NCBI GenBank assembly: GCA_022539475.1
Contig: VCMS01000224.1
Location: forward strand, 22,286 to 86,285
Origin: Gracilaria domingensis
Lineage: Eukaryota > Rhodophyta > Florideophyceae > Gracilariales > Gracilariaceae
Reading direction: 5' to 3'
DNA length: 64,000 bases
Part shown: piece by piece, positions 18,684 to 28,599 of the stretch
Position numbering within the stretch: position 1 is the first letter of the stretch
Layout of the letters: every line of letters starts with the position of its first letter
The notes under the pieces: model-generated
Seen by the model: only the letters and a program-made list of their open reading frames with translations
The model's database searches: none
What the model was told of the DNA's origin: nothing
Translations under genes and position numbers: made by a program

Positions 18684-20224
18684 ATGGGCACCGTAGACGC
18701 CGATGCGTCCTACAAGCCGCTCCCTGTTGACGACGAGGAGCAGCCTCAGCAGTCTCCCCATGCCCTGGAAGCAGAGCTTCTGTCCAATCCGTCTGCTCAA
18801 CCAGAGCCGTTTCCGCGCGAACGTGCTTCTTGGACGTACATTTATCTCTTGTGCGTTGCAAACTTCGGCATAAGCGGAGCGTGGGCGCTCGAGTTTGCCA
18901 CCGTCACGCCCTTCTTCGAGGCGGGTCTGAACGCCGGCGAGTTTGTCAGCCATCTTGTATGGATTGTCGGTCCGTTATCTGGGCTTATTGTCGCGCCCAT
19001 TGTGGGCGCCTTGTCGGATACCTGCACGTCATCGCTTGGTAGACGCCGTCCTTTTATCATTGCGGGAATGATCTCTACCGTACTTGGTATGCTGACATTT
19101 TCAAACGCGCCGCAGATTGCGGCCATTTTCGCCGCAAAGGGCTCTTCTGTTCATCATGTCGTCAGTTGCGTCGTCGCTGTTATTGCGTTTTGCGTGCTCG
19201 ATCTTGCCATTAATACCACCATGTGGCCGGTTCGCGCGTTGCAAGCTGATTTATTGCCGCACTATGAGCAGCACCGAGTGCAGAGTGCCTCTGTCGTCAT
19301 TGGCTCCCTGGGCGATCTGGCCGCCAATGCGCTGGTCGATTCCTATGAAAAGCCAGTGTCTCACATTCGTTCGTGCTACTTTCTCGCCGCTTTACTGTAC
19401 TCGTCCACCGTTATGGTGTTGTTGGTACTTGGTAAGGAAAAACCGTTGGAACGCGTTGACGACCAGGCTGCAGAGTCGCGTTCGTTTAACATTTTAAACT
19501 ATCTCAAATCGCTTCCTGGCTGGATGTGGCGAATTGGCGGTACGTATGCTTTGGGATTCTTTATGCTGTTTTGTACAATGCCCAACTTATCCAGCTGGTT
19601 GGGCGCCTCTGTTCTTGGTGGCGATCCAAACGCACCAGAAGGCTCTGATAGCGAAGCCGTCTATGAACGGGGCGTCAATATATACGGCAAAGCAAGTCTC
19701 ATTCGTGCTCTTGTGCAGATTCTTTTCTCTGCCGTGTATCCGTTTCTGCTCCGTTTTGTCAGTGCGGGCAAGTTAATGGGACTTTGTTTCGGCGTGTATG
19801 GTATCTTGTTGGCCATATTTAATGGCACCAAATCGCTGCTTATCGGACAGTTCATGGTTATCATGCTCGCCTTTCCCGAAGCTGCTCATTTTACCTTACC
19901 GACTGGTCTTACAGTCGAATACTCGGACGATACTAATCGCGGCAAATATCTTGGTGCTCTTAACTGTTTTGCGGTTATTCCGCAACTTATTGATACAACG
20001 TAAGTTTGGCGTCCTAACAGATCGATCCCGTATCGATCGTGTCTTGCTTTTTCTGTTCTTTCGCGAGTTTATCTAACCATATGTTGGCTTGTTTCATGCG
20101 CAGATATACCGGCTGGGTGAGTGATAGGTTTGGTGAGGCTGCTGTTTTGAAAATAGGCGCAGTGTGGGGTGTTTTGACAGGCATCAGTGGTTTTGTGTTC
20201 ATGACCGTCATGAACGGAGGCTGA
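18684..20224 (+). CDS. SUT/SLC45-type (GPH) sugar transporter, two exons
   Basis: The gene encodes a major-facilitator protein of the sucrose transporter/SLC45 group, which couples sugar uptake to protons at a membrane. The start chosen is the ATG at 18684-18686 in a favourable GCCATGG context; the frame is open upstream but without ATG. Exon 1 is 18684-19999 and exon 2 is 20104-20224, giving 478 residues. After a polar ~50-residue N-terminus come multiple hydrophobic helices. The family hallmark lies between helices 2 and 3: GALSD followed by SLGRRRPFI. A central polar loop (residues ~260-285) splits two six-helix halves, and exon 2 adds YTGWVSDRFG and the last helix. Joining at the splice site restores one frame with a TGA at 20222. 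It converges on the methyltransferase gene 175 bp downstream. The substrate cannot be read from sequence; sucrose, maltose, glucose or an algal glycoside are options. Confidence 0.88.
20000..20103 (+). other. spliceosomal intron of the transporter gene
   Basis: The 104-nt intron has GTAAGT at 20000, a CTAAC branch-site match at 20073-20077 about 27 nt before the acceptor, and a CAG acceptor at 20101-20103. It interrupts a codon after its second base (phase 2). Removing it restores the conserved end of the transporter. Confidence 0.88.
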
Positions 20225-20398
20225 ATTCCATGTCCACATATCAAATCCATGCTGATAGGTACAACTCGTTTTGCTAACTGGCTTTTCAATGGCCGAACAG
20301 GCTGCATATCCCCAGGTTGAAGGTGACAGCAACGATGGTCACGTTGAAAAAGGACACACAGCCTTCAGCCAGCCTCATGTGCCGCGATTGGGTAAAAT

Positions 20399-21295
20399 TT
20401 ATACGCGTCGGGCCGTCACAACATACAACGGATCACCACTGCATGTGCCGAGCTTCCGAGGGGAAATATCAACGGCGTCAATGTCCGTAAGAGAGGGCGT
20501 GTAGTAGAAATACGACGCTACCGTGTAAATATGGTCTTCATTTCCGCTGCTCATCCAGAGTGCGATGGCCTTTGTAGCAAACACTCGATCACTGAAGCTG
20601 AACGCCACGATACCATTCTTCCTCAATACTCGAGACACTTCGGACATTAACTCCCGTGGTTGTGTTATGTAATCAATGCTCATTGCGCAGCAGACGAGGT
20701 CGAATGAGGCGTCTTCGAATGGTAGTTGGGGTTGTTGGTTAAGGTCTTGAACGACATACGAGCTGAGAGCTGGGTTTCGTGAGAGTTCGACTTGATTCAT
20801 GCCGAGACCTATGACGGAGTTTCTGGACGGCCAGCTATCTGGCATGTACGACTCTATTGAGGAGCACAAGTCTAGTACGTCGGATCTGCCGGGAAGCAAG
20901 ATGGTTTCGTAGTAGTTGGTCAGGGCTGCAATCGCGTCACGGTCTATGTGACGGGTGATTCGTGGGTTGGAGTAGAATTGCGCGTCGGGCGTCTCGTCGA
21001 ATCGTTTGAAATCGGTGCGCGTGTAGGGCCATTGCTGTGGGTATTGGGCTTCAGATATAACTTGTTCTGCAGCTTGCTCTGGTAAACAGCGTTCTCGAGC
21101 GTGTGATGTTCTGCTGTGAATAAGAGTAATTGGGATAAGAGAGAGGGCAGAAAGAACAGCTCGACGGGAAAGATTAGAGGGCTTGGAACTGCATGTAGTG
21201 ATGGTTGGGTGGTCGCTATTGTTTGGGACGCATATCGTTTGTGCTGAGAAGTGGAGCAACGGCGAGGAGAGCAAAAGAGGCAGTCGCGTTAACAT
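20399..21295 (-). CDS. SAM-dependent methyltransferase with bipartite (plastid/thylakoid-lumen) leader
   Basis: The start chosen is the ATG at 21293-21295 (298 residues); a 12-codon upstream extension begins at GTG. The catalytic part has a class I Rossmann methyltransferase pattern: VLDLCSS (motif I region, ~residue 138), LPFEDASFDLVCC (motif IV region) and an EVSRVLRKNG motif, as in Methyltransf_11 proteins. The glycine-rich loop of motif I is degenerate (LCSSIES). The first ~40 residues are Ser/Thr- and hydrophobic-rich and poor in acidic residues, like a transit peptide. They are followed by a twin-Arg pair at ~44-45, a hydrophobic stretch (AVLSALSLIPITLI) and a Ser-His-Ala cleavage-like site at ~64-66, the layout of Tat-type lumen targeting. 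Substrate unknown. It is convergent with the transporter gene. Confidence 0.75.
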   Translation of the reverse strand: MLTRLPLLLSSPLLHFSAQTICVPNNSDHPTITTCSSKPSNLSRRAVLSALSLIPITLIHSRTSHARERCLPEQAAEQVISEAQYPQQWPYTRTDFKRFDETPDAQFYSNPRITRHIDRDAIAALTNYYETILLPGRSDVLDLCSSIESYMPDSWPSRNSVIGLGMNQVELSRNPALSSYVVQDLNQQPQLPFEDASFDLVCCAMSIDYITQPRELMSEVSRVLRKNGIVAFSFSDRVFATKAIALWMSSGNEDHIYTVASYFYYTPSLTDIDAVDISPRKLGTCSGDPLYVVTARRV

Positions 21296-21370
21296 CGGGT
21301 TCGTACGCACACTCTTACGGAGCCTTCGCACTCTTACACTCTACTAAGGGTAGCCCTCTAACCACTATAT

Positions 21371-21438
21371 TGCTCCTCGAAACTTCGTACACACTTTTCA
21401 CACTCTAAGAGTGTGTGTACGAAGATATTCGAGGAGCA
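21371..21438. repeat. long hairpin, ~24-bp arms
   Basis: TGCTCCTCGAAACTTCGTACACAC pairs with GTGTGTACGAAG(AT)ATTCGAGGAGCA, apart from a 2-nt bulge, around an inner CACACTC TAA GAGTGTG stem. It lies just upstream of the methyltransferase gene and could be a small foldback element. Confidence 0.75.
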
Positions 21439-21461
21439 AAATCTCGACTTTCCAGTACACT

Positions 21462-21474
21462 CCCCCCCCCCCCC
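21462..21474 (+). repeat. C13 homopolymer
   Basis: Thirteen consecutive C. This is a likely length-variable and error-prone site, just beyond the hairpin. Confidence 0.85.
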
Positions 21475-21475
21475 A

Positions 21476-21552
21476 TTTAAAGTGGGCCACATCATTTGAT
21501 GAAGCCTCTTCTCCGCGGAAGAAAAACATATTAAAGTGCGCCACATCAATCA
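21476..21552. repeat. direct repeat TTAAAGTGxGCCACATCA
   Basis: Two copies (near 21477 and 21531) differ at one position, and a partly inverted relative (TGTGGCCCACACTAG...GATGTGACCC) follows at ~21586-21625. The arrangement suggests the ends of a degraded small element. Confidence 0.55.
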
Positions 21553-23190
21553 TGGAACCACACTAAATACGTAAATTGAAATATTGTGGCCCACACTAGT
21601 TTTTTCGGATTCAAATGATGTGACCCAACCAGCACCCAATCTCAACCCTACTCCATTACCACTTCTCCCTCGAAATAGTTACTATATTTGGCGATGATCC
21701 GCTGAAGATCCGGAAACAGCTGTCTTTCCTTCTATAGCCCCGTTGACATTTAAAAAGGCCATTTTGGTGATGGCGTCATCGCTTACAGCCAAAGGCGACA
21801 AAAACGATAAGAACAATGATTTTTCTCGTACAGTACCCGTCTAGTTGGACAAAAAAGCACTAGCCGAATATAAACATGCGTAGATACAAAACAACAAAAG
21901 GCAAACAACAAAATCGGAAACAAAACAAAGAAGAAACCAAACCATAGACATAAAGAAAAAACCCATGTGCTCTAAAACATAGTATTGTTTTTCTTCCAAA
22001 TTGTCGCACAATAATTACAGCTTTCCCGTAGTAGAGGCCAAAATTTTAGGCTTCTCAGGACTACAAATCGCAAACCTTGCCGAATAAGTCTAAGTTGTCA
22101 TATTCTACACGGGGCAAAGCTCTGCGATCGTAAACTGCCGGCGTAATGATTTTCAAGCGTGCGGTGGATTTAGACTTTGAGTTCCCCAATATGAAAGCAT
22201 TCCAAAATTCGTATACCCGATCAAACATTACGACGGAGCTTTTTCTTCTGAGTGGCTACGCCAAAAATGTAACGCTTGCGTGCGATATCAAATGGCTGCA
22301 CATCTCACTTTTTTATCTGCAAATCAAAATTTGGTACTTTTTCTGGGCGCTTCTTTAAGTGCACGACGGACAAATACTCACTAGATGAAATAAAAGATCT
22401 TGGCATTTGATATAGAACGAACAAAAAGTTAGTAGTCACAAAAAATGTTAAAAGAGCAGCTACAAACAGCTTACTCTTAAACGATTGCCTTAGGGCCGTA
22501 GGAGTATAAGAACCTGGCGCCGTATCACACAGTATGCATAGCAACGACAGTTTCAAAGCAACTCTATGTGAAAATCCGAATCTCAATACGGAAGAACCAG
22601 TGAAACCAGAGACGAAGACCGGGATGAAAAGCGAGAAGGCAAAGACAGGCCAGAGAAGCCTGCAAAATGACGACGGCAAGGAGAAGAGCAATAACAGAGA
22701 CAACCCTGGGAGTCGAAAACAGAAAATAACGATAACGAGAACAACGACAATAAAGGGAACCACTACGGAGAAAACAGGGAGACGAAGAACTGAACACAAC
22801 GAACCTCGGGATGGAGATTCACGCCCGCACGAGGGTAACCCAACGGTAGGGTAGGGCGGATGCTTTGCCGACTCACACAAGACGAGCCGATACGAGGGGC
22901 ATTGTTAGTAGCAGCGAGCGTTGAGGGGCAGTGGGATGAGGCCGCCAAAGGAGGGGAGTGAGAGATGTTTAAGATTGGCTTTACAAGAAATATTTTCAAT
23001 TTTTGGAGGTTAACCGGGGCTCAAATAGAGACGAATGGGGTACTGTGAGCGTACTAGGAGGGTGGTTGCACTTAAAAGTCCTCGAACGTTCCATAAAATG
23101 AGTGCGTTCGGAGGTTTACTGGAAGCGCGAAGCCTGGTCGGTCTTTCTCACGCTCATGTGTCTTGTGCACATGGAGTGCGATCCGATGGT
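21553..23190. other. no supported gene; AT-rich then purine-rich DNA
   Basis: 21.6-22.4 kb is AT-rich with many stops. 22.54-22.85 kb is purine-rich on the plus strand, which creates a hydrophobic antisense frame on the minus strand (22305-22880) that I treat as a composition artefact. Confidence 0.4.
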
Positions 23191-23196
23191 TAAGCA

Positions 23197-26170
23197 GTGC
23201 CGTGTGCCTCTGATCATGGTGCCCCACAGCATCTGTTAGTTTCGCTTGCCACCACGGCAAATAAGACGCTACGAAAACCGCAACTTCGTGACCAGCCTTT
23301 CATGCCTGCCGCTGCATCGCTTTCACCGGCGTTCGTGACTACCAACATCTCCGTGCAGCCCGCCCAACCTCCGCACAACACTTCGCAGCATCAAATTCGT
23401 CATCCACTTATGCAGTCTCATCCATCACTCTTCCAGCAGCACTTCTTTTTCCAACCTGAGCCTCAGCACCTCCGCGAAAATTTCCTCTGGCAACAGCAAA
23501 AACTGTCTTTGCAAAAGCAATCGCAATCACAACAATAAAAGCATCCGCCGCAGTCGTTTCAGCCGCAACCGAAACAGCGGCAGGCACATTCCAAGCGGCT
23601 TGCATTCTTTCGATCATAAGCTTCCATTTACGCGTCCACAATTCGAAATCCACTGCCCTCCCTCTTCTCTGCATGGCGATATTCGGACCAAAATGGCGCC
23701 CATTTGCAACCTTCGTAACAACAACATCAGCTCTACCAAATATCGCTTGGTACTTATCCCTGCGTGGCCAAATTTCAAGCTGTCACTCTGGAGCATTTGA
23801 TGCGGAGAACTATCACCTCCAAATCTTTGCTACCCTCAGCAGACAGCTCATCTGCTTGCGAGGCAAGTCCGGTTTCTCCATCCTTCCCTCTCAACAGACC
23901 CAAACCTCTGCTTTCCCCTTCTCCACACAAGTCAACACGCGTAGGCATCATACTCCGCCTGCCTCAGCCTCGCCCAACCTCCAGATGGGCGCTCCGCCGA
24001 ACGTATCGCAGAGTACTTTGATTCAAAAGGAGCAACCGCTTCAAAAGCAAGAACTGTACAACCAATATCATCTTAACTAGCGACGCTCGCCAGCTCTCCA
24101 TTATAATGCTCTTTCATTGTTTCCGAGTAACGCCACCGACTTACAACATCCTCTTCCTGCATGTCTTGCCCGCAACATTTTAAACCTTCCGCGTCATCTT
24201 CAACATCACCTTTAAGCGCAATTGTAATGTCGTCAACTACAATCGCAGCAGGGGCTCTCAATGCACAATTCAAAAGCAAATTCATCTCACTTGTAATGAT
24301 CACAAGCCCCTCACAGTAATTCCAGATCACGACGGCCCTCGTCTCCCAATAAGACGCCGCCGAGGCAAATTGTGGAAGGAGACACAATCGGCGTTTCGGA
24401 TAGGAACGGAGTCTATTCATCCACATCTGGTGCACGAGCGAATCAGAATCATGCTCTGTCTCAGTCTTTTGAAAAGACGCTGTCTATGGGATCCATGCGC
24501 TGGACAGATTTGCCGAATTCTGATTCAGCTCGCAATTCTTCGTAGTTTCTGCCTTCTGGTGCTGCGAATCCGTTGGCACAAACTCAAAAAACCCGCTGTA
24601 GTTCCAGGAGTGCCAATTAAGTTTCAGATTGACACAAAGAAGATTGATGAAGAACGCATTTGAGTTTTTCGAGAGCGCGAAGTCAAGGACCAAGGCAACG
24701 AGAAGAAACAAAGACTTCAGCAGCGCCCGTTGAATGACTACGTGCCTGTGCGCAACCCGGATTACACGACCCCCTCTCATGGCCTTGTAGATGCTTTTGA
24801 GCGAATTGTCCCATTATATGTGCTGTTGCGACCAACAAATTCGTCAGTTCCCTCAGAGGAATGAGGGAAACGTACAGATGACCTGGACAAAATGTATAAT
24901 GGTTATTACAAGAAGCTTTGCGACCGTTGCGAGCAAGCACATGATATTAAATTCGAAGCTGTTCCCTAAGAGACGGTTTCTGGGCAGAGTTCTCTTACAA
25001 CCGAAGACTGATTCTTGATAGAACGAATCTTGCTGGATGACTACAAGAAAATTGTGCCAAAGGAAACTGTTTTGGCTCGGAAACGAGCGGCAGAAACTGA
25101 CGCCAAGAAATTGCAAGAACTGAACTGTCACTAGAACTAGTTTAAGGTCAGGCTCGAAAAAGTTTCTCAGTGAGTGGGGCTCTTTTACTGGCACAAGCAG
25201 CTCAGATATTGCACCGAACGCAGGCTTCCTCTCTTCACCCTGGACCTCAGCTCTCTTTTGAAGCTGTGTCAGGTTCAATAGGTGTTTCGAACTGCTTTTT
25301 CTCTCCGTCGAATGTTATTGTATCAGCTTGCACTCAATCGGCGTTGTGGAGACAAGCCAGCCCGAGCTCCTCGAAAATGCTGTCAGCAGTTCAGAACAGT
25401 CGAATGGTACAAGCCAATTCTTCTCCTTTGGAAGGAGTAGATACAGCACAAATGCAACACTTTGCCACCAGGTGTGGTGATGTTGCCGGTTTTTTGAATC
25501 AGAGACAAGTGGCGTCATCTGATTCTGAATTGTTCCAGGCCAATCGTCCCACCCGGCAACCGGGATCTGAGCAATACTTGTTACCTCAACGCCGCATTGA
25601 AACGCCATCTGATGCTGCCAACGGTGTAGCTATAGTGCCAGACTGAGATGGTGGATGGTATAATGGCGGGACAGATTCATATGGGTGGCAAAAGTATGGA
25701 CAAAGTTGGCATGCATGATGCGATGCAAACAGCAACAGTGGTAAGCGCAGGTTCACAAGTGAACGTTGGAGTAGGACGAGATGGCGGGAACCAAGTGTCC
25801 TTGACAAGAAGTGGGATCCAATTCTGCTCTGGAGGAAAACTCAGCTGTGCAGAATGGGACAGGTGAGCCAGAGGTTGGAAGCGTCGCAGAATATGATGGC
25901 CTTCGTTCATCGCTCAACGACGATAATAAGGTCATTCTGAATGGGCATGGTTCGGAAGCGGCTGATAAACGAAATGAAGTTTCTTCACAATTCACACCTC
26001 AATCGTTTGGAACACAGTATGGTGTAAATGCAGTGACATTTTCGGTTGGAAATGAGGGGAGCGGGGAGGGATCCCTTGAAGAAGGAGATCTTGTTGAAGA
26101 CAATTTGGGTGTAAGTCATAGTTTTTTGTCAGTGGATAAGTCTACTGTGGGTGAGAGTGAATTGAAATAG
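23197..26170 (+). pseudogene. broken Gln/Ser-rich gene with a GLTSCR1/BICRA-like core
   Basis: Coding-like text runs on the plus strand through all three frames. A Gln-, His- and Pro-rich N-terminal part (23197-24080) is followed by a Ser/Asn-rich part and then, at ~24660-25130, a charged core. That core reads REVKDQGNEKK, then a Pro-Asp-Tyr-Thr-Thr-Pro motif and DAFERIVPLYVL. It resembles the conserved DY-TP-F---DA--RLLPYH region of GLTSCR1/BICRA proteins, subunits of the non-canonical BAF SWI/SNF complex. Helical text and a Ser/Gly/Glu-rich tail follow (25170-26170). Several stops (for example TGA ~24864 and TGA 25644) and frameshifts (~24650, ~25815) break it. The family match rests on a short motif recalled by eye, so this may be another disordered nuclear protein. 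It stops just before the Harbinger left end at 26317. Confidence 0.4.
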
Positions 26171-26313
26171 ACTTTCATTAGTGATATAAAAACGAGTGGC
26201 GGAAAGCCAGGAAGTTGGCGCATTACCAATGGGCTCTTTACTACATTCTGCCGAGAGGTGACATTCAGGTGTGGGCATGGCAATTTAAACGATAACAAAG
26301 TGTTTTTATAGAC

Positions 26314-26316
26314 TAA
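26314..26316 (+). repeat. target site duplication TAA (left)
   Basis: TAA immediately precedes the left terminal inverted repeat. The same TAA follows the right one (34528-34530). A 3-bp TWA duplication is diagnostic of PIF/Harbinger insertion. Confidence 0.85.
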
Positions 26317-26349
26317 GGGGCGTTCTTAACAACTGTTGACGTTGCGTTG
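26317..26349 (+). repeat. left terminal inverted repeat of the Harbinger element
   Basis: It begins GGGGCGTTCTTAACAA and continues TGTTGACGTTGC. It pairs with 34495-34527. Confidence 0.88.
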
Positions 26350-26624
26350 ATCAACGGTTGATGAAGAGAAAGCAGCCATTCATTGGCCAATGAAACTTTT
26401 AGAAGTTTTAGCAAAAAGCTTTACTACTTTTATTAAAGACCCCAGAAAGAACCACGGTGTAATGCTAGCAAATGCTTTGCGCACATTACTCTCTGTGCGT
26501 CGCAACGAGATCTACTCTGTAGTGCAAACTCTGCACTATGCTCTCTTCGCTGTCGATCTATAATCCCGCCCCCCACATGTTGTGCACTTTCTTGAGTTCC
26601 TTTCCTCCTTCCCTACGTTTCCTA

Positions 26625-28226
26625 GAATGCAGCCAACTCCGCCCAACACTGTCCCACTTGCACCACACCCGAGCAATGAGATACGGCCAGAACCGTCATG
26701 TGAAAGAAACCAGCACAAACAAAATCAACCGAGTCGAACACAAACTTTGCAAAACCAAGCCCCTCTTCTTAACCAGCCAAGAGACACTGCCGACAGTTCC
26801 AGTCCTCGCAACAATATAACGAGCACTCAGTCAACCTCGCTGGCTCCCCGTAGAAGTCCTCGAAAGCATATCGGCAATGCACAGAGTCCGCTGAGTACGA
26901 ATCAAGAAGCACTACAACTACTCCGAGAAAGCGACTTCGACAGTCGCAATGATGTTACGAGATTCTATTCTTTCTTGCTCCAACAAGTTGTGCGGGATCT
27001 TCATAAGATCAACAAGCCCTGGAAGCTAAAGGTACGTGATAGAACAAAGGATGAACTTATCGCTCGCATTTTTGTTCACGTTTTTGTGATGAACACAAAA
27101 GGTACCTCTTTAACTGCTCTGATTTCAAACCACCAAGCGCTAACAGGATACGAAGATTGTGAAAAAAAAATCAATTTCTTCATTGTTTACGTGGGACCTT
27201 CTACTGGACTTGATAACGATTGTGAATCAAGTGTTTCAAGATGAACGAGGGCAAGTTATTTCGTTGGTTTCGAGATCAATTCAAAGACAGAAAAGAACTG
27301 AACAGAGGCTTCACGGCAAGGCAGAGCCAGCAAATTCGTTTACCGTAAATGAATTTGCGCGATTACTGGTACTATTGCGATATGATCCGCAATGTCGTTT
27401 TGCGATACAGAAAGCCTTGGGTGATCAGATGGAGCGGACGAAACTGGATAATCGCGTTACAAGAGATTCGTACTGGACGATTGTTGAGAAGCGCTTCAAT
27501 AACAAGGCCGTCGATTCTAAAGAGAGTTTCAAGGGCTTTGTCGATGAGATTGACTCTAACAGGCGTCCACTGAAGCATAGACCTGGAGAGCTACTGAAGA
27601 CCACTTTCTTTACCAACAAGGCTGTGTTCACCAAAGTTTTTGACCGATGGTCAACCTCAGGACAAAACGACCCAGCCCGGATCTACGATTTTCTAGAGTA
27701 TGACGGTAGCTTTCAGTTGAACGCTAAGTCGAAGCGCATTCTGCTGTTCTTTGTTGTTTGCAAGGTGTTCACAGAACACCCCGTCATGGAGATTATACAG
27801 ATTTCAACAAAGTTGATCAAGGTCGGCGAAAATCCCGCAGATGATGATGGCAAAGATCTCGGTACGGATATTGTGCCTGGTGCAAAATCGACATCTCAGA
27901 AACGGAAAAGTACCGAGCTGCAGCAGAGTTTTGACGATATTTCCAAGCGGATTGATAGATGCAATAACATAATGGAGGCCCAGGTTGAGCTGCAGAGGGC
28001 TCAAAGCGCTACAACCGACCGAAAACGAACGAGATATCAAGAAGAATGCCTACTTTTCGACGAGGTCTTGGACTGCGTTGATAAAGTTAAGCGGGCTAAA
28101 GATGGTGGGGACGAAGAGGTGGCAAGAATGGCTGAAAACCTTTTACAGCGAAAGAAGCAAATGTACAAGAGGTTTATTGAAGGAGTTGATAATGGTAAGA
28201 ATCATCAACCTGAGGATCAAACGTGA
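26625..28226 (+). CDS. Harbinger-linked accessory protein (frameshifted at an A9 run)
   Basis: From the ATG at 26625 the first ~180 codons encode a Pro/Gln/Ser-rich basic leader (RRSPRKH) and a helical region (FYSFLLQQVVRDLHKINKPW). Homology-like text then continues in another frame after the A9 run at 27162-27170, reaching TGA at 28224. With one A removed, the product would be ~530 residues. The second part has RDSYWTIVEKRFNN, a trihelix/Myb-like or TE-accessory-like pattern, SGQNDPARIYDFLEYDG, and a C-terminal coiled coil rich in Lys/Glu/Arg (residues ~430-520). Its place between the left terminal repeat and the oxidase cargo suggests the DNA-binding partner of the transposase, but I cannot confirm a SANT/Myb fold. 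It could also be a transposon-accessory family of unknown function. The frameshift could be a real lesion or a homopolymer error. Confidence 0.6.
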
Positions 28227-28599
28227 CTGACCAGTAGTATCATCTCTTTGTTTTGTTTTCCTTGTGTCTAGATTTTATTGTGGTCGTGGTGACTTCTGTT
28301 TTGCAGAGCACCGGGTGGTGGAGGGAACGATCACGTTGTATAGTTAGTAAATTCTACTGGACCATCTTCTTGTGGTCAATTCTTTGAAGGATTCACTCTT
28401 TGCTTTGCATGTGATGTAAATCTTCGTCGCTCTTCAGCGTAAAAAATCTCTCTCTCTCTTTCTGGGTACGGAGCTTCTTTTCACTTAGACCTCAGACAAG
28501 GCAGCTATGAGATCAGAGCATGTTTTCTACCTCACTGTGTATGCTTTCAAATAAATCAATCTGGGTCGAAGACGTTCGGAAGACAAGGCGATAATACTT

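Noticed and set aside
18448-18953. Minus-strand frames opposite the transporter 5' end
   Set aside because: GC-rich antisense shadows of a well-supported gene.
22305-22880. Minus-strand 191-residue hydrophobic frame
   Set aside because: It is antisense to purine-rich DNA, so hydrophobic codons follow from composition; no domain or conserved motif.
27162-27170. A programmed ribosomal frameshift at the A9 run
   Set aside because: Kept only as one possibility; a homopolymer sequencing error or simple mutation is more likely without copy comparison.
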